64,000 bases of DNA, from NCBI GenBank assembly GCA_963826975.1, contig CAWGZJ010000011.1:1-64000 (forward strand). Direction: 5' to 3'. The position numbers and the translations under genes are program-made. Shown here piece after piece: positions 36,416 to 43,918 of this stretch; the first letter of the stretch is position 1, and the number at the start of each line of letters is the position of its first letter. Below the pieces are notes generated by a model. That model searched no databases and was not told the DNA's origin. It worked only from the letters and a program-made list of their open reading frames with translations. Source of the DNA: Palsa-883 sp963826975. Its GTDB lineage: Bacteria > Pseudomonadota > Alphaproteobacteria > Acetobacterales > Acetobacteraceae.

Positions 36416-37372
36416 ATGCCCTTGCGAACCGCCAAATTTGCGCCGCCGGCCGCCGCGCCGGCGGGCGCCGTCGCCGCCGAACTGATCGCGGTGCTGGTCG
36501 CCGTGACGGATGGCGACCCGCGCGTGCTGACGGTGGAGGACGGCGCGGCGTTGCCCTCCGGTCCGTTCGTGCCCGGGCACCGCTCCTTGCAGGCGGGGCT
36601 GCGCGCCTGGGTGGAGCAGCAGACGCACCATCCGCTCGGTTATGTTGAGCAGCTCTACACCTTCGCCGATCGCGGGCGCAGCGCGGCGGATCCGGCGCTG
36701 CGGGCGATCTCGATCTCCTATCTCGGGCTGACGCGCGAGGAGCGGGCGGCCGGGCAGGCGGGGGCGGCCGGCGAGGCGGGCGTGGGATGGCAGAGTTGGT
36801 ATCGGTATTTCCCCTGGGAGGATCGGCGCGAGCCCGACAAGGGAGCCGCCGACGCGCTGGTCGGTGCGCTGCATGCCTGGGCGGACGCGGCGCCGGATGC
36901 GGCGATGCGCTACGACCGGCAGCGGCGCATCGCGATCAATTTCGCGGTGAAGCCGCATCCCTGGAACGAAGAGTTGGTGCTGCAGCGTTATGAGACGTTG
37001 TGGGAGGCGGGGCTGGTGCCGGAGTCCGGCGGTGCGATCGCGCCGGGTGAGCCGATGGCGCACGACCATCGCCGCATTCTGGCCACCGGCATCGCGCGGT
37101 TGCGCGGCAAGATCAAGTACCGCCCGGTGGTGTTCGAGCTGATGCCGCCGTGGTTCAGCCTGGGCCAGTTGCAGCGCGCGGTGGAGGCGCTGGCCGGCAG
37201 GCGACTGCACAAGCAGAATTTCCGCCGCCTGATCGAGCAGCAGGACCTGGTTGAGGAAACCGGCGGCGTTGCCACCGAGACCGGTGGCCGGCCCGCCAAG
37301 TTGTTCCGCTTCCGTCGCGCCGTGGTGGTGGAGCGGGCGATGGCGGGGACCAAGCTGCCGCTGGCGCGGTAA
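36416..37372 (+). CDS. nadQ: NadQ-like NUDIX/winged-helix regulator
   Basis: 318 residues, COG4111-type. A NUDIX-like domain (~20-150; VAVTDGDPRVLTVEDG, HHPLGYVEQLYTFADRGR, ISISYLGLTREE) precedes a winged-helix DNA-binding domain (~230-305; FELMPPWFSLGQLQRAVEAL, KQNFRRLIEQQDLVEETG). In Alphaproteobacteria such proteins repress NAD biosynthesis genes (nadABC). Those genes are not in this window, so the regulatory role is by family analogy only. Confidence 0.75.
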   Translation: MPLRTAKFAPPAAAPAGAVAAELIAVLVAVTDGDPRVLTVEDGAALPSGPFVPGHRSLQAGLRAWVEQQTHHPLGYVEQLYTFADRGRSAADPALRAISISYLGLTREERAAGQAGAAGEAGVGWQSWYRYFPWEDRREPDKGAADALVGALHAWADAAPDAAMRYDRQRRIAINFAVKPHPWNEELVLQRYETLWEAGLVPESGGAIAPGEPMAHDHRRILATGIARLRGKIKYRPVVFELMPPWFSLGQLQRAVEALAGRRLHKQNFRRLIEQQDLVEETGGVATETGGRPAKLFRFRRAVVVERAMAGTKLPLAR

Positions 37373-37422
37373 GCGAGATGTCTGATGTTGGCGCTGTGTG
37401 ATCGCGAAGCGGCAGGGTGTGC

Positions 37423-37530
37423 TTATACCGGCGGCCGAAAGGCCCAACTCTCCCACCGTCATGGCCGGCGAAGGCTGGCCTTCGCCGGCCATGACGGTGG
37501 GAGTGTTGGGCCTTTCGGCCGCTGGTATTA
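37423..37530. repeat. 108-bp near-perfect palindrome
   Basis: Arms 37423-37475 and 37478-37530 (53 bp) pair with three mismatches and only a 2-nt centre. The ends read TTATACCGGCGGCCGAAAGG / mirrored. It separates convergent nadQ-like and ssuB genes. The terminal TATACCAGCGGCCGAAAG reappears at 50343. It likely works as a bidirectional terminator and is a member of the GTCATGGCCGG hairpin group. Confidence 0.95.
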
Positions 37531-37534
37531 GTCC

Positions 37535-38395
37535 CTACACGGAACGATAATGCCGCAGGAGATGATCGAGGATATGGCCGCCGATCCGCGCGGCAACCGG
37601 ATCGCCGGCGCGCCTCGGGCGTGGCAGATCGACCGCGATGTCGGCGGTGATGCGGCCGTCTTCCAGCACCAGTACGCGATCGGCCAGTGTCACCGCCTCG
37701 GCCACGTCGTGCGTGACCAGCACGGCGGTGAAACGTTGCGCGCGCCACACGTCTTCGATCAGTTCCTGCATGCCGAGCCGGGTCAGCGCATCGAGCGCGC
37801 CGAGCGGTTCGTCCAGCGCCAGCAGCCAGGGACGGCTGACCAGCGCGCGGGCCAGCGCGACACGCTGCTGCTGGCCGCCGGACAGCACCGCGGGCCAGTC
37901 ATCGGCGCGGTCGGCCAGGCCGACGCGCGCGAGGGCGTCATGTGCCAGGCGCCGGCGCGTTGGCGCGTCCTGTGCACGGGTCAGCCCCACCTCGACGTTG
38001 CGGCCCACGCGTGCCCAGGGCAGCAGCCTCGGTTCCTGGAACATCAGCCGCACATGCTCGTCAGGCGCCGCGTCGGGGGGCACCGCATCGGACGTCCGGT
38101 TTTCATTGCGCATATTGTCATCGCGGCCGATGCCGATGTGACCCGCGCTTGGGGTGTCCAGTCCCGCCAGCAGGCGCAGCAGCGTGCTCTTGCCGCAGCC
38201 GCTGCGCCCGACGATGGCGACGAACTGGCCGCCAGGGATGTCAAGGTCGATGCCGCGCAACACCGTGTGTGCGCCAAAGGATTTCTCCAACCCACACAAT
38301 CGGACCGCCACGGGACGTTGCGGCAGCGGTTCGGCCAGGTCGCGGGCACGGCGCTGTGGGTAGGGCCGGGTGAACGTTTCGGTTGTCGCGGTCAT
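37535..38395 (-). CDS. ssuB: Aliphatic sulfonate ABC transporter ATPase
   Basis: 286 residues. Walker A GRSGCGKST, Q-loop MFQEPRLLPW, signature LSGGQQQR, Walker B LLALDEPLGALD and the H-loop VTHD are all intact. RLLPWARVGRNVEVGL is typical of the SsuB/TauB/NrtD group. A 30-residue insertion after the Walker A region (DDNMRNENRTSDAVPPDAAP) is unusual. Last gene of ssuADCB, 13 bp after ssuC. Drives uptake of alkanesulfonates (or a related sulfur or nitrogen compound). Confidence 0.9.
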   Translation of the reverse strand: MTATTETFTRPYPQRRARDLAEPLPQRPVAVRLCGLEKSFGAHTVLRGIDLDIPGGQFVAIVGRSGCGKSTLLRLLAGLDTPSAGHIGIGRDDNMRNENRTSDAVPPDAAPDEHVRLMFQEPRLLPWARVGRNVEVGLTRAQDAPTRRRLAHDALARVGLADRADDWPAVLSGGQQQRVALARALVSRPWLLALDEPLGALDALTRLGMQELIEDVWRAQRFTAVLVTHDVAEAVTLADRVLVLEDGRITADIAVDLPRPRRAGDPVAARIGGHILDHLLRHYRSV

Positions 38396-38408
38396 GGCGG
38401 GTGCTCCG

Positions 38409-39200
38409 TCACTGTTGGCGATAGGTTGGGTTCCAGCCCAGGCAGGCGCGCTCCAGCACCCGCACGGCGCTGTCGGCGAGCTTGCCCAGGGCGGCGTAGA
38501 TCAGGATGGCGAACAGCACGACATCGACCAGCATGAACTCGCGGGCGTTCATCGCCATGTAGCCGATGCCGGAGGAGGCCGCGATCGTCTCCGCAACGAT
38601 CAGGGTCAGCCAGGTGATGCCAAGTCCGTAGCGCAGGCCGACGAAGATCGCGGGCATGGCGCCGGGCAGCACGACGCGGCGGATCAGCGCGGCGCGCGAC
38701 ATGCCGTAGGCGCGGCCCATCTCGATCAGGTGAGGATCGACCGAGCGCACGCCGTGCAGCGTGTTGATGTAGATCGGGAAGAACACGCCGAGCGCCACCA
38801 GGAATATCTTGGCTTCCTCGCCGATGCCGAACCACAGGATGACCAGCGGGATCAACGCCAGGTGCGGAATGTTGCGCACCATCTGCAACGTGCTGTCGGT
38901 CAGTTTCTCGGCGAGGCCAGACAGCCCGTTGAGCAGGCCGAGCGCGAAGCCGATGCCACCGCCGATGGCGAAGCCGACTGCGGCACGCCAGGCACTGATT
39001 TCGACATTGCGCAGTAGTTCACCGGACAGCAGCGAGTGCCAACCGGCGCGCGCGACCGCGATGGGCGCGGGCAGCACGTCGGGATCGATCCAGCCGAGAT
39101 CGCCGCCCGCCTGCCATCCCAGCAGCACGATGGCCGGCACTGCCATCGGTATTCCCCGGGGCAGCGCGCCGCGCAGGCGGGCGGCGAACCGCGCGCTCAT
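38409..39200 (-). CDS. ssuC: Aliphatic sulfonate ABC transporter permease
   Basis: 263 residues, six helices, BPD_transp_1 family. The EAA-type loop GRAYGMSRAALIRRVVLPGAMPAIFVGLRYG is typical of SsuC. The ATG overlaps the ssuD stop (ATGA). Inner membrane partner of SsuB and the SsuA-like receptor. Confidence 0.92.
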   Translation of the reverse strand: MSARFAARLRGALPRGIPMAVPAIVLLGWQAGGDLGWIDPDVLPAPIAVARAGWHSLLSGELLRNVEISAWRAAVGFAIGGGIGFALGLLNGLSGLAEKLTDSTLQMVRNIPHLALIPLVILWFGIGEEAKIFLVALGVFFPIYINTLHGVRSVDPHLIEMGRAYGMSRAALIRRVVLPGAMPAIFVGLRYGLGITWLTLIVAETIAASSGIGYMAMNAREFMLVDVVLFAILIYAALGKLADSAVRVLERACLGWNPTYRQQ

Positions 39201-40390
39201 TCCGCGGCCGCCCGGGTGGTGGCGGGCCGGCTTGCGACGGGCCGATCAGGGATGGAACGATTGGGGGTGGAACGATTGGGGGCAGAGCTGAATTCGCGTC
39301 CGGGCGGCGTTGCGCTGGCGCGGCTGATGCCGAGCGCGGGGAACAGCAGTTCCGCCACGCGGTAGGCTTCCTCGAGGTGTGGGTAGCCCGACGCGATAAC
39401 CGTTTCGATGCCGAGCGCGTGGTATTCGCGCAGTCGCGCCGCGACCGTCACCGGGCTGCCGACCAGGGCGGTGCCGACGCCATGCCGCACCAGGCCGACG
39501 CCGGCCCAGAGATTGGGACTGACCTCGAGCTTGTCGCGGCGGCCGCCGTGCAACGCCATCTGCCGGCGTTGTCCTTCCGAGTCCAGATCGGCCAGCATGC
39601 GCTGCTGGGTCCGCGCGATGGTGTCGTCGGACAGTTTGCTGATCAGCCGGTCGGCCGCCGCCCAGGCCTCGGTTTCCGTTTCGCGCACGATCAGATGCAC
39701 GCGCAGGCCGAAGCGCAAGGTGCGGCCAAGTGCCTCGGCCTTGGCGCGCGCCGCGGCGAGCTTTTCGGCGATCGCGGCGGGCGGCTCGGCCCAGGTGAGA
39801 TAGACATCTGCATGTTCCGCCGCGACATCGATGCCGGCGTCGGACGAACCGCCGAACCATAGTGGCGGGTAGGGGCGCTGCACGCTGTCGAAGCCGAGCC
39901 GCGCGCCCTCGGTGGTGAGATAGCGGCCGGAGAAATCAACCACCCTGCCGCTGAACAGGTTGCGCCAGATCGTCAGGAACTCGTGCGCCTGCTCATAGCG
40001 GTCGTCATGCGCGAGGTAGACGCCGTCCATGGCGAGCTCGGCCGGGTTGCCGCCGGCCACCACGTTCAGCAGCAGCCGGCCGTTGCTGATGCGGTCCAGT
40101 GCCGCGGCCTGCCTGGCGGCCAGTGCCGGGGTCAGGATGCCCGGGCGCAACGCCACCAGCAGGCGCAACCGTTCCGTGAACGGGGCAATCGCCGAGGCGT
40201 AGGTCCAGCCATCCTCGCAATGCGGGCCGGTGGGCAGCAGCACACCGCCGTAGCCGAGACGATCGGCGGCGACGGCGATCTGGCGCAGATAGTCGTAGTC
40301 GGCGGGGCGATGGCCTTGGCTGGAGCCGAGGTAGGGACCATCGCCGCTGGTCGGCAGGAACCAGAAGACGTCGAGCTTGTTGGCGGGCAT
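39197..40390 (-). CDS. ssuD: FMNH2-dependent alkanesulfonate monooxygenase
   Basis: 397 residues, bacterial luciferase-like TIM barrel. DVFWFLPTSGDGPYLGS at the start, PTGPHCEDGWTYASAIAPFT, RLLLNVVAGGNPAEL, YPPLWFGGSSDAG and RRDKLEVSPNLWAGVGLVRHG are SsuD-type blocks. It releases sulfite from alkanesulfonates. The FMN reductase SsuE is not nearby. After the family's usual end, a low-complexity tail (APNRSTPNRSIPDR) is made by two exact copies of a 15-bp repeat (TGGAACGATTGGGGG, 39253-39282 on the plus strand). Start at 40390 fits the family. Confidence 0.93.
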   Translation of the reverse strand: MPANKLDVFWFLPTSGDGPYLGSSQGHRPADYDYLRQIAVAADRLGYGGVLLPTGPHCEDGWTYASAIAPFTERLRLLVALRPGILTPALAARQAAALDRISNGRLLLNVVAGGNPAELAMDGVYLAHDDRYEQAHEFLTIWRNLFSGRVVDFSGRYLTTEGARLGFDSVQRPYPPLWFGGSSDAGIDVAAEHADVYLTWAEPPAAIAEKLAAARAKAEALGRTLRFGLRVHLIVRETETEAWAAADRLISKLSDDTIARTQQRMLADLDSEGQRRQMALHGGRRDKLEVSPNLWAGVGLVRHGVGTALVGSPVTVAARLREYHALGIETVIASGYPHLEEAYRVAELLFPALGISRASATPPGREFSSAPNRSTPNRSIPDRPVASRPATTRAAAE

Positions 40391-40419
40391 GATGCAAACT
40401 CCGTTTGACGGTGGGTGGG

Positions 40420-41367
40420 TCAAGCGCCGACGCGCCAGACCTGGGTGCGAACGTTGATGGCGGTGGGGATCAGGCCCAGCGCGTGGAAGCGGTTTGCTTC
40501 CTGCTGCTGGCTGTCGGCGAATGCGTCATTCATCGGCAGGATCTTGAGCGGTGAGCGCTGGACTGCCCGCAACTCGACATCCACCGGCACGCCGGTGCCG
40601 GCGGCCAGCAGGGCGGCGAGTTCGTTACGGTGATCCCGCGACCAGGTGGCCACCGTCGTTAGCGTATCGATCGTCCTGGCGGTGACCGCCGGGTTCGCCG
40701 TCACGAAGGCGCGGCTGGCGATATAGAAGGAGTTCTGCGCGACGATGTCGGCCGAGGTGGCCAGCACGCGCACGCCGGGGCGCGTTTCATACAGGGCGTA
40801 ATACGGATCCCAGATCACCCATGCATCGATGCTGCCGTGTTCAAAGGCGGCCGCGGCGTCCGCGGGAGCCAGCGGGGTCGGAACGATATCGGTCCAGGCG
40901 AGGCCAGCCTTCTCGACCGCGGCGACCGCCAGGTTGTGGGCGCTGGAGCCGCGCGCGAAAGCCAGCTTTTTGCCTTTCAGGTCGTGCAGGGTTTGCAGTT
41001 TGGAACCGGGCGGCAGCAGCAGCGCGGCGGTGCCTGAGGGCGATGCCGCGACATAGAGCAGATCGGCGTGTGCGGCCTGGGCGAAGATCGGCGGGGTGTC
41101 GCCGACGCCGCCAAAATCGACACTGCCGACGCGCATCGCTTCGAGCATTGGCGGGCCGAACGGGAACTCGAGCCATTCGACCTCGACGCCGAGCGGGGCG
41201 AGTGCGATTTCGAGGCTGCGATTTTGTTTTGCGGCGACCAGCGTGGGTTCGCCTTCTTGGAAGCCGACCCGCAGCTTGCGCGCCGGTTGCGCGGTGGTTG
41301 GCGTGGCGAGACTGCCGGTCGCGAGCGCGGCCGGCAGCAGGGCAAGGATCGAGCGTCGAGAGAACAT
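40420..41367 (-). CDS. ssuA: Aliphatic sulfonate ABC transporter substrate-binding protein
   Basis: 315 residues. Tat/Sec signal MFSRRSILALLPAALATGSL, cleavage near TAQP; GGAGG upstream. LRVGFQEGEPTLVAAKQ, GVEVEWLEFPFGPPMLEAM and GSIDAWVIWDPYYALYE are SsuA/TauA-type blocks. Periplasmic receptor of the ssuADCB system; first gene of the core operon, 29 bp before ssuD. Confidence 0.92.
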   Translation of the reverse strand: MFSRRSILALLPAALATGSLATPTTAQPARKLRVGFQEGEPTLVAAKQNRSLEIALAPLGVEVEWLEFPFGPPMLEAMRVGSVDFGGVGDTPPIFAQAAHADLLYVAASPSGTAALLLPPGSKLQTLHDLKGKKLAFARGSSAHNLAVAAVEKAGLAWTDIVPTPLAPADAAAAFEHGSIDAWVIWDPYYALYETRPGVRVLATSADIVAQNSFYIASRAFVTANPAVTARTIDTLTTVATWSRDHRNELAALLAAGTGVPVDVELRAVQRSPLKILPMNDAFADSQQQEANRFHALGLIPTAINVRTQVWRVGA

Positions 41368-41449
41368 GCAGATGCCTCCGGGGATTTTTCGATTGCGTTG
41401 ATTGTCTGGTGGCCGGGGACGCCGGCGCGCCGGCTGTGGCGTGTGTCGG

Positions 41450-41740
41450 TTAGCCTGTGTGCGAGGAACGGTCGCGATTGCGCAGCACCGTCCACAGCAC
41501 GCTCAATCCGATGCCGTGGCTCACGCCGACGATTTCGGCGCTCAGCGCGGAGGCTTTGCCGATCGGCAGGTCGGTGTTGGGCGAACTTTCAGCGAGTGCG
41601 CCGGGCACACGTTTGGAGGCGGCGTGCCGATGCCATGCCGGCGCCGCGCGATGGGCCTCGGACCGGGCGGTGTGCCCGGCGGTGTGGCGGTGCGAATGAT
41701 CGAGGCGGGGACTTTTCAGCCCGTGTCTGTCGCGTGTCAT
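41450..41740 (-). CDS. Small hypothetical protein upstream of ssuA
   Basis: 96 residues from ATG 41740, which has GAGGAGCAACACGA before it, a good RBS. The N-terminal half is His/Arg-rich (HGLKSPRLDHSHRHTAGH); the C-terminal half is mildly hydrophobic (SALSAEIVGVSHGIGLSVLW). No family recognised. Same direction as ssuA (83 bp upstream) and downstream of the candidate operator, so it would be the first gene of the ssu transcript if real. Confidence 0.4.
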   Translation of the reverse strand: MTRDRHGLKSPRLDHSHRHTAGHTARSEAHRAAPAWHRHAASKRVPGALAESSPNTDLPIGKASALSAEIVGVSHGIGLSVLWTVLRNRDRSSHTG

Positions 41741-41911
41741 TCGTGTTGCTCCTCGCTGGGTCGGGTTGCCCCGGGGGGCCCGGTGGGTTGGCAAGATAGT
41801 GGATGGGCAAGGCATTGGATCGCCAAGACAGTGGATCGCCAGGACGTTCCTGGTCGGAGTTTGTCCGCGGTGGGGGACCATTCCGGCGTTGTCCCGCCGG
41901 CGGTCTCAAAC

Positions 41912-41928
41912 CCTATTCATCTGATAGG
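41912..41928. promoter_or_regulatory. Candidate Rrf2 operator CCTAT-N7-ATAGG
   Basis: Perfect 5-bp inverted repeat CCTAT TCATCTG ATAGG in an AT-rich spot between the Rrf2 gene and the ssu transcript. On the minus strand TTGACA (41960-41955) and TTAATT (41934-41929) sit just upstream, although with a long 20-bp spacer, so a bound protein here would cover the -10/start region of ssu transcription. Assignment to the Rrf2 protein is inference. Confidence 0.45.
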
Positions 41929-42013
41929 AATTAAGCGCACAGTGCGATCGGCGCTGTCAACAAGAAATTTTTGAGCGAAATTCCGCCGGATTCTCGGCCG
42001 GTCGGAGCAGGGA

Positions 42014-42469
42014 TCAGGCTACCGCGCGGCGTGTCGTGGAAGATTTTGACCGGCGGCTGCGGGCGAGTTGGGCGAGGGTGCAGCCATCCAGCACGCCGGC
42101 GACCGCGTCGCGGGCTTCCTGCAGCACGGGTCGCAGCGCGCAGATGACCGGGTCGACGCAATCGGCGCAGGCGCCGTATTGGGTGCGGCTGGAGCAGGGG
42201 GTCAGGGCGAGCGGTCCATCGATGATACGGATGATGTCGCCCACCGATATGCGCGACGGTGGGTGCGCCAACCGGCAGCCGCCGTAGCGTCCCCGACGGC
42301 TGTCGATGATGCCGTGATCGCGCAGTTCCACCAGGATGGCTTCGAGGAACTTCTTCGGTATTTCCTCGGATTCAGCGATATCGGATGCCAGGATCCAGGC
42401 CTGGTCGCGGTGCCGTTCCGACAGGAAGACACTGGCGCGGAGGGCGTATTTCGCTTTGCTCGACAACAT
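42014..42469 (-). CDS. Rrf2-family transcriptional regulator
   Basis: 151 residues. Starts MLSSKAKYALRASVFLSE, the standard Rrf2 opening; winged helix ~1-70 (IPKKFLEAILVELRDHGIID, RRGRYGGCRLAHPP). A cysteine cluster Cys92, 101, 104 and 110 (TPCSSRTQYGACADCVDPV) could hold an Fe-S cluster as in IscR/NsrR, or act as a sulfur-status thiol switch. A GTG at 42481 is an alternative start with better RBS spacing. It lies upstream of ssuADCB in the same direction and is the best candidate regulator. Confidence 0.88.
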   Translation of the reverse strand: MLSSKAKYALRASVFLSERHRDQAWILASDIAESEEIPKKFLEAILVELRDHGIIDSRRGRYGGCRLAHPPSRISVGDIIRIIDGPLALTPCSSRTQYGACADCVDPVICALRPVLQEARDAVAGVLDGCTLAQLARSRRSKSSTTRRAVA

Positions 42470-42785
42470 CGATATCACCAAATCCTGTGCGCTTGGCTTG
42501 TGTCTGGATCGGCCTGGGGGCGGCGGTTTCTGGGGCGGACGGTATAGCAGTGTCTTCGTGGGTCAACGTCATCAGGCATTTTGCGGCATGGGACCCGGAC
42601 AAACGCCGCCTCCGAACCGGTCTCCGTGTGCGAAGTCCTTATCCCGCCGCGTGGTTCTGTGCCATCACGTTCCACGGTGGACGTAGGTGGGTGTGGTGAC
42701 GCCTGCGCGCAAGAAATACATACTCATCGGATATGATATGATACCGTTCAGGGCTGACCACCGTGTGGTGTCGGATTCCGGCGGG
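42470..42785. other. Intergenic region before the Rrf2 gene
   Basis: 316 bp, both neighbours on the minus strand. Near 42710-42750 it is AT-rich (TATCATATCATATCC on the minus strand), possibly the Rrf2 promoter. A small stem CCACCGTGTGG near 42757 could end sua5 transcription. No gene. Confidence 0.45.
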
Positions 42786-43772
42786 CTACGCGCCGGTGCG
42801 TGGTGCCGCCGCGCGGCGCAGGCGGTCGTTGATCGCCAGGCCCAGGCCATGTTCCGGTAACGGCATGACCGCGATGCCGGCCAGGCCCAATCGCGTCGCG
42901 TCCGCATCAAGCTGACGCAGTCCGACGAACAGCTTCGTTGCCGCTTCCGTTAGATCGCACGCCGCGCTGAGTTGGAACATCACGCCCGCCCCGGGCGGTT
43001 CCGGTCCGAACGCCAGCAGCGCCTCGTTATCGCGCACTGCGTCTGCGTTCAACCGCACCGGCGCGTCGGGTGCGTAGTGCGAGACCAGCAGTCCGGGCGA
43101 GCGCAGCGTGCGGGCGGCCTGTGCTACCGCGTGCGGGATGCCGCGCGTCACCGGACCGACCAGTGCCTCGATTGCCTCGATCGTTGCTCCGCCGGGCCGC
43201 AGCAGAACCGGCTGCGCACCGGTCAGGTCGAGCACCGTTGATTCCACGCCCACATCGCACGGCCCGCTGTCGAGCACTGCGGCGATGCGCCCGGCCAAGC
43301 CGTCCAGCACATGTCGTGCCGTGGTCGGACTGACCTGGCCGGACCGGTTGGCCGACGGTGCCGCGACCGGCCGATCCACCGCGCGCAGCAGCGCCAGCGC
43401 GGTATCATGAGCCGGCACGCGCACCGCCAGCGTCTGCAGCCCGGCGCCCGCCAGGAGAGCCACAGGGCAGTCGGGCTGGCGCGGCAGCACCAGGGTCAGC
43501 GGCCCCGGCCACAACGTTGCCGCGAGACGGTGTGCCATCGCGTTGGCCTGCACCTGCGCGAAAGCGGCGGCGGCGGTGGGATAGTGGCAGATCAGCGGAT
43601 TGAAATGCGGACGCCCCTTTGCCGCGAATATCTCGGCCACCGCGCGCGCGTTGGTGGCATCCGCTCCCAGCCCGTAGACCGTTTCGGTGCCGAACGCCAC
43701 CAGCGCGCCGGCGCGCAGCAGCGTGGCGGCGCTGGCGATGCCGGACGGATCGGCGGCGAGGGTCTGCGTCAT
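42786..43772 (-). CDS. sua5: L-threonylcarbamoyladenylate synthase (Sua5 type)
   Basis: 328 residues: a TsaC/YrdC domain (~1-210; GALVAFGTETVYGLGADATN, GRPHFNPLICHY, WPGPLTLVLPR, PVAAPSANRSGQVSPT) followed by the C-terminal Sua5 domain (~215-328; SPGLLVSHYAPDAPVRL). Makes threonylcarbamoyl-AMP from Thr, bicarbonate and ATP for the t6A37 tRNA modification. Start at 43772 (MTQTLAADPSG). Divergent from pepA with a repeat array between them. Confidence 0.95.
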   Translation of the reverse strand: MTQTLAADPSGIASAATLLRAGALVAFGTETVYGLGADATNARAVAEIFAAKGRPHFNPLICHYPTAAAAFAQVQANAMAHRLAATLWPGPLTLVLPRQPDCPVALLAGAGLQTLAVRVPAHDTALALLRAVDRPVAAPSANRSGQVSPTTARHVLDGLAGRIAAVLDSGPCDVGVESTVLDLTGAQPVLLRPGGATIEAIEALVGPVTRGIPHAVAQAARTLRSPGLLVSHYAPDAPVRLNADAVRDNEALLAFGPEPPGAGVMFQLSAACDLTEAATKLFVGLRQLDADATRLGLAGIAVMPLPEHGLGLAINDRLRRAAAPRTGA

Positions 43773-43795
43773 CGTCGAGTGATAGCGCCCGTGAC

Positions 43796-43874
43796 GGGCA
43801 TGGCAAAGCCGTGATGCGCTTGCAAGGGCATCGCAAAGCTGTGACGCCAAGAGCATGGTAAAGCCATGACGCGC
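43796..43874. repeat. Three degenerate direct repeats between sua5 and pepA
   Basis: GGGCATGGCAAAGCCGTGAT (43796-), GGGCATCGCAAAGCTGTGAC (43826-) and GAGCATGGTAAAGCCATGAC (43851-), spaced 30 and 25 bp, each followed by GCGC or GCC. They fill the divergent promoter space and could be protein-binding sites or a slippage product. Confidence 0.8.
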
Positions 43875-43918
43875 TGCTACAGTCGTTCACGCCAGTCATC
43901 AAACAGGGGGGTTCCACC

